DNA from: Bremerella sp. JC817
GTDB lineage: Bacteria; Planctomycetota; Planctomycetia; Pirellulales; Pirellulaceae
Direction of reading: 5' to 3'
Assembly: GCF_040718835.1 (NCBI RefSeq)
Contig: NZ_JBFEFG010000280.1
Coordinates: forward strand, 1,103,914-1,167,913
Length of the DNA: 64,000 nt
Part shown: one piece after another, positions 62,820 to 64,000 of the stretch
Layout: each line of letters starts with the position of its first letter
Numbering within the stretch: position 1 is the stretch's first letter
Notes under the pieces: generated by a model
Told to the model about the DNA's origin: nothing
Databases searched by the model: none
What the model saw: only the letters and a program-made list of their open reading frames with translations
Made by a program: the position numbers and the translations under genes

Positions 62820-63428
62820 TCAACTGTTTTCCTTCTGAACTCCGAAACCGTTCAACCAACTTGGATCCGGTAGTGTCAATCTCGGCCATTCTGGCCTTGT
62901 GGTTCTCTCTTCGTAGAACTTGGCACTGGACCATTTCCAATCGGTTGAATGTCGGCAAAGTCCTCGTTTGACAGGATTGTTATGAATGTACTCGATGCTG
63001 GCGGCAATGGCTTCGGGGCTGTACAGGTTTCGGTCGAAGCCGCCTCCCTCTTGCCAGAATCGGAAGGTCTGTTGGCCTGGGCGCTGTTGGATGGTTAACT
63101 TCGCTAGGAGTGGGGACTGGTGTTGGAGCAGTAGTTGCTTGATCTCTACCGACGACTGCCGTTTGGTCCAGGCCAGTAGCTTGCTGACGGTTGCCGAGGA
63201 TTCGGTCGGGCCAACCAGCAAGTGAACATGCTCAGGCATGAACACGAATGCAAACAAGTGAAACCCAGCCAATTCGCTGCCGGAATCGAGTTTTGCCGCC
63301 ACGATCCTTCGCCAGGGATCACTCGTCAGCAAAGGAAGCCGGCGATAGGTGGAAAAGGTCAACTCATGCAGGTGACCTGTCCCTTCGTAGTGCTTGACCT
63401 GTTTCCGATGGGCGGATGAACGTTTCAT
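62820..63428 (-). CDS. REP-associated tyrosine transposase (RAYT, Y1_Tnp family)
   Basis: The product is 202 aa. The HUH motif is FMPEHVHLLVG with His67 and His69. The C-terminal half has the RAYT block RFWQEGGGFDRNLYSPEA then EYIHNNPVKRGLCRHSTDWK and WSS. Such enzymes cut single-stranded REP hairpins and may mobilise them. In GGGFDRN a Phe (131) stands where some relatives have Tyr; Tyr136 or Tyr147 are other possible nucleophiles, so activity is uncertain. REP-like repeats in inverted orientation flank the gene closely (17 nt and 67 nt). Confidence 0.88.
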   Translation of the reverse strand: MKRSSAHRKQVKHYEGTGHLHELTFSTYRRLPLLTSDPWRRIVAAKLDSGSELAGFHLFAFVFMPEHVHLLVGPTESSATVSKLLAWTKRQSSVEIKQLLLQHQSPLLAKLTIQQRPGQQTFRFWQEGGGFDRNLYSPEAIAASIEYIHNNPVKRGLCRHSTDWKWSSAKFYEERTTRPEWPRLTLPDPSWLNGFGVQKENS

Positions 63429-63494
63429 GAGTTCATCGTAACGAGTCGGAAGAGGGAAGAGAATGTTTTACTTGTGAATTGAGTCGATTGGCAC

Positions 63495-63554
63495 TTCACA
63501 CTGCTGAGGGCAGCAGTGGCACACGCAAGAGTGAACGGCTCAGCAGTGCCACCC
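63495..63554. repeat. REP-like palindromic element, right of the RAYT gene
   Basis: The 30-nt block at 63495-63524 is the exact reverse complement of 62774-62803, and AGCAGTGCCACCC (63542-63554) that of 62735-62747. Confidence 0.85.
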
Positions 63555-63758
63555 CGCCCGATGAGCAGGTCAATGGGCGACGCAAAGGAAGAAAGAGTCC
63601 TGGCCCCTTAATCTCTTACATGCTATGACATCTTAGAGTTCTTGTAGCCGCATCCTGGAACCTGCTATATGTTGCACGTACGAGCCCCGATTAAGTCTAG
63701 AAGCTGTTTCAAAACCCTGACGTTATAAGCTTGCGCCAGGCAACGATTTGCGTTACAC
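63555..63758. other. Gene-free stretch
   Basis: No gene or clear structure seen. Confidence 0.5.
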
Positions 63759-63990
63759 CTACCATCGAAAGGAGTCCTTCGATACATCCTGCGTTTCTCC
63801 TTCAATGTCGGTCAGCGTCATTACGGCGGTGCCGAAAACGTGAAGTCCGACCATTGCCGACGCTGCGGACATCTTCCAGATCGATGCCGGAGGCATGCCC
63901 TTGGTAGGCAATATTCGCCAGCAGAAATCGATCGCAGAGGACCGTCTTGCACTGCTCGTCGGTGAGCAGAACCTCACGCTTTCCAGCCAT
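63759..63990 (-). pseudogene. Frameshifted small gene at the window edge
   Basis: One frame starts MAGKREVLLTDEQCKTVLCD and reads plausibly to GIDLEDVRS; the neighbouring frame takes over as SAMVGLHVFGTAVMTLTDIE and ends DVSKDSFRW. Joined, they give one protein of about 77 aa, so a single-base indel near 63865 is likely. No family recognised. Confidence 0.4.
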
Positions 63991-64000
63991 CGAAGGACTC
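63772..64000. repeat. 12-bp inverted repeat around the frameshifted gene
   Basis: GAGTCCTTCGAT (63772-63783) is the reverse complement of ATCGAAGGACTC (63989-64000). The right copy touches the window end, so its full length is unknown. Confidence 0.5.

Overview
The window is high-GC, gene-dense bacterial chromosome from a planctomycete, most likely a Pirellulaceae relative of Blastopirellula or Bremerella. The evidence is the set of lineage-typical families: DUF1501 and DUF1549/DUF1553 proteins encoded side by side, a DUF1559 pseudopilin, an FGly-type sulfatase, a Tat-dependent Gfo/Idh/MocA oxidoreductase, an EF-hand lipoprotein, a formylmethanofuran dehydrogenase subunit C homologue (H4MPT-type C1 metabolism), and a surface beta-helix protein with a degenerate LEPR-type sorting motif. 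The genus is inference; no rRNA lies in the window.

Layout. 1-5 kb: end of a di-heme cytochrome c peroxidase, PEP carboxylase, and a TPR/alpha-beta hydrolase lipoprotein. 5-15 kb: a 934-aa Pmp-like beta-helix protein, a sulfatase, a secreted HExxH protein, a HIT protein, lipoproteins and a DUF1559 pseudopilin. 15.5-31.5 kb: a very large secreted GH-like protein, then a divergent exopolysaccharide locus. Its minus arm encodes a Wzz-like protein, an O-antigen ligase, a GT26 transferase and an AlkP-like protein. Its plus arm encodes a FemAB-like acetyltransferase, a NodB deacetylase, a Wzx-like flippase, a GT4 transferase, a PlsC and CdsA. 31.6-33.2 kb: tRNA-Ser(CGA) followed by a small HigBA-type toxin-antitoxin islet between 74-nt direct repeats that contain the tRNA terminator. 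33.2-37.5 kb: an ABC-2 type exporter operon with four small or unknown membrane proteins. 37.8-42.6 kb: DinB-like protein, MobA, FhcC, and a DUF4212/VC2705-type sodium:solute symporter pair. 43.4-53 kb: a complete phosphate module (pstS, pstC, pstA, pstB, an unknown secreted protein, phoU and a PhoB-like regulator), with unusually enlarged permeases and a regulator lacking the phospho-acceptor Asp. 53.4-58 kb: DUF1549/1553, DUF1501 and EF-hand lipoprotein operon. 58-64 kb: membrane protein, oxidoreductase, two orphan proteins, and a RAYT transposase gene flanked by inverted REP-like palindromes.

The strongest candidates for something undescribed are the recombinase-less toxin-antitoxin islet at the tRNA-Ser terminator, the RAYT/REP unit, and the phosphate regulon with a pseudo-receiver PhoB and large extracytoplasmic domains on both permeases. 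All coordinates and motifs were read by eye. Family names rest on motif recognition, not on searches.
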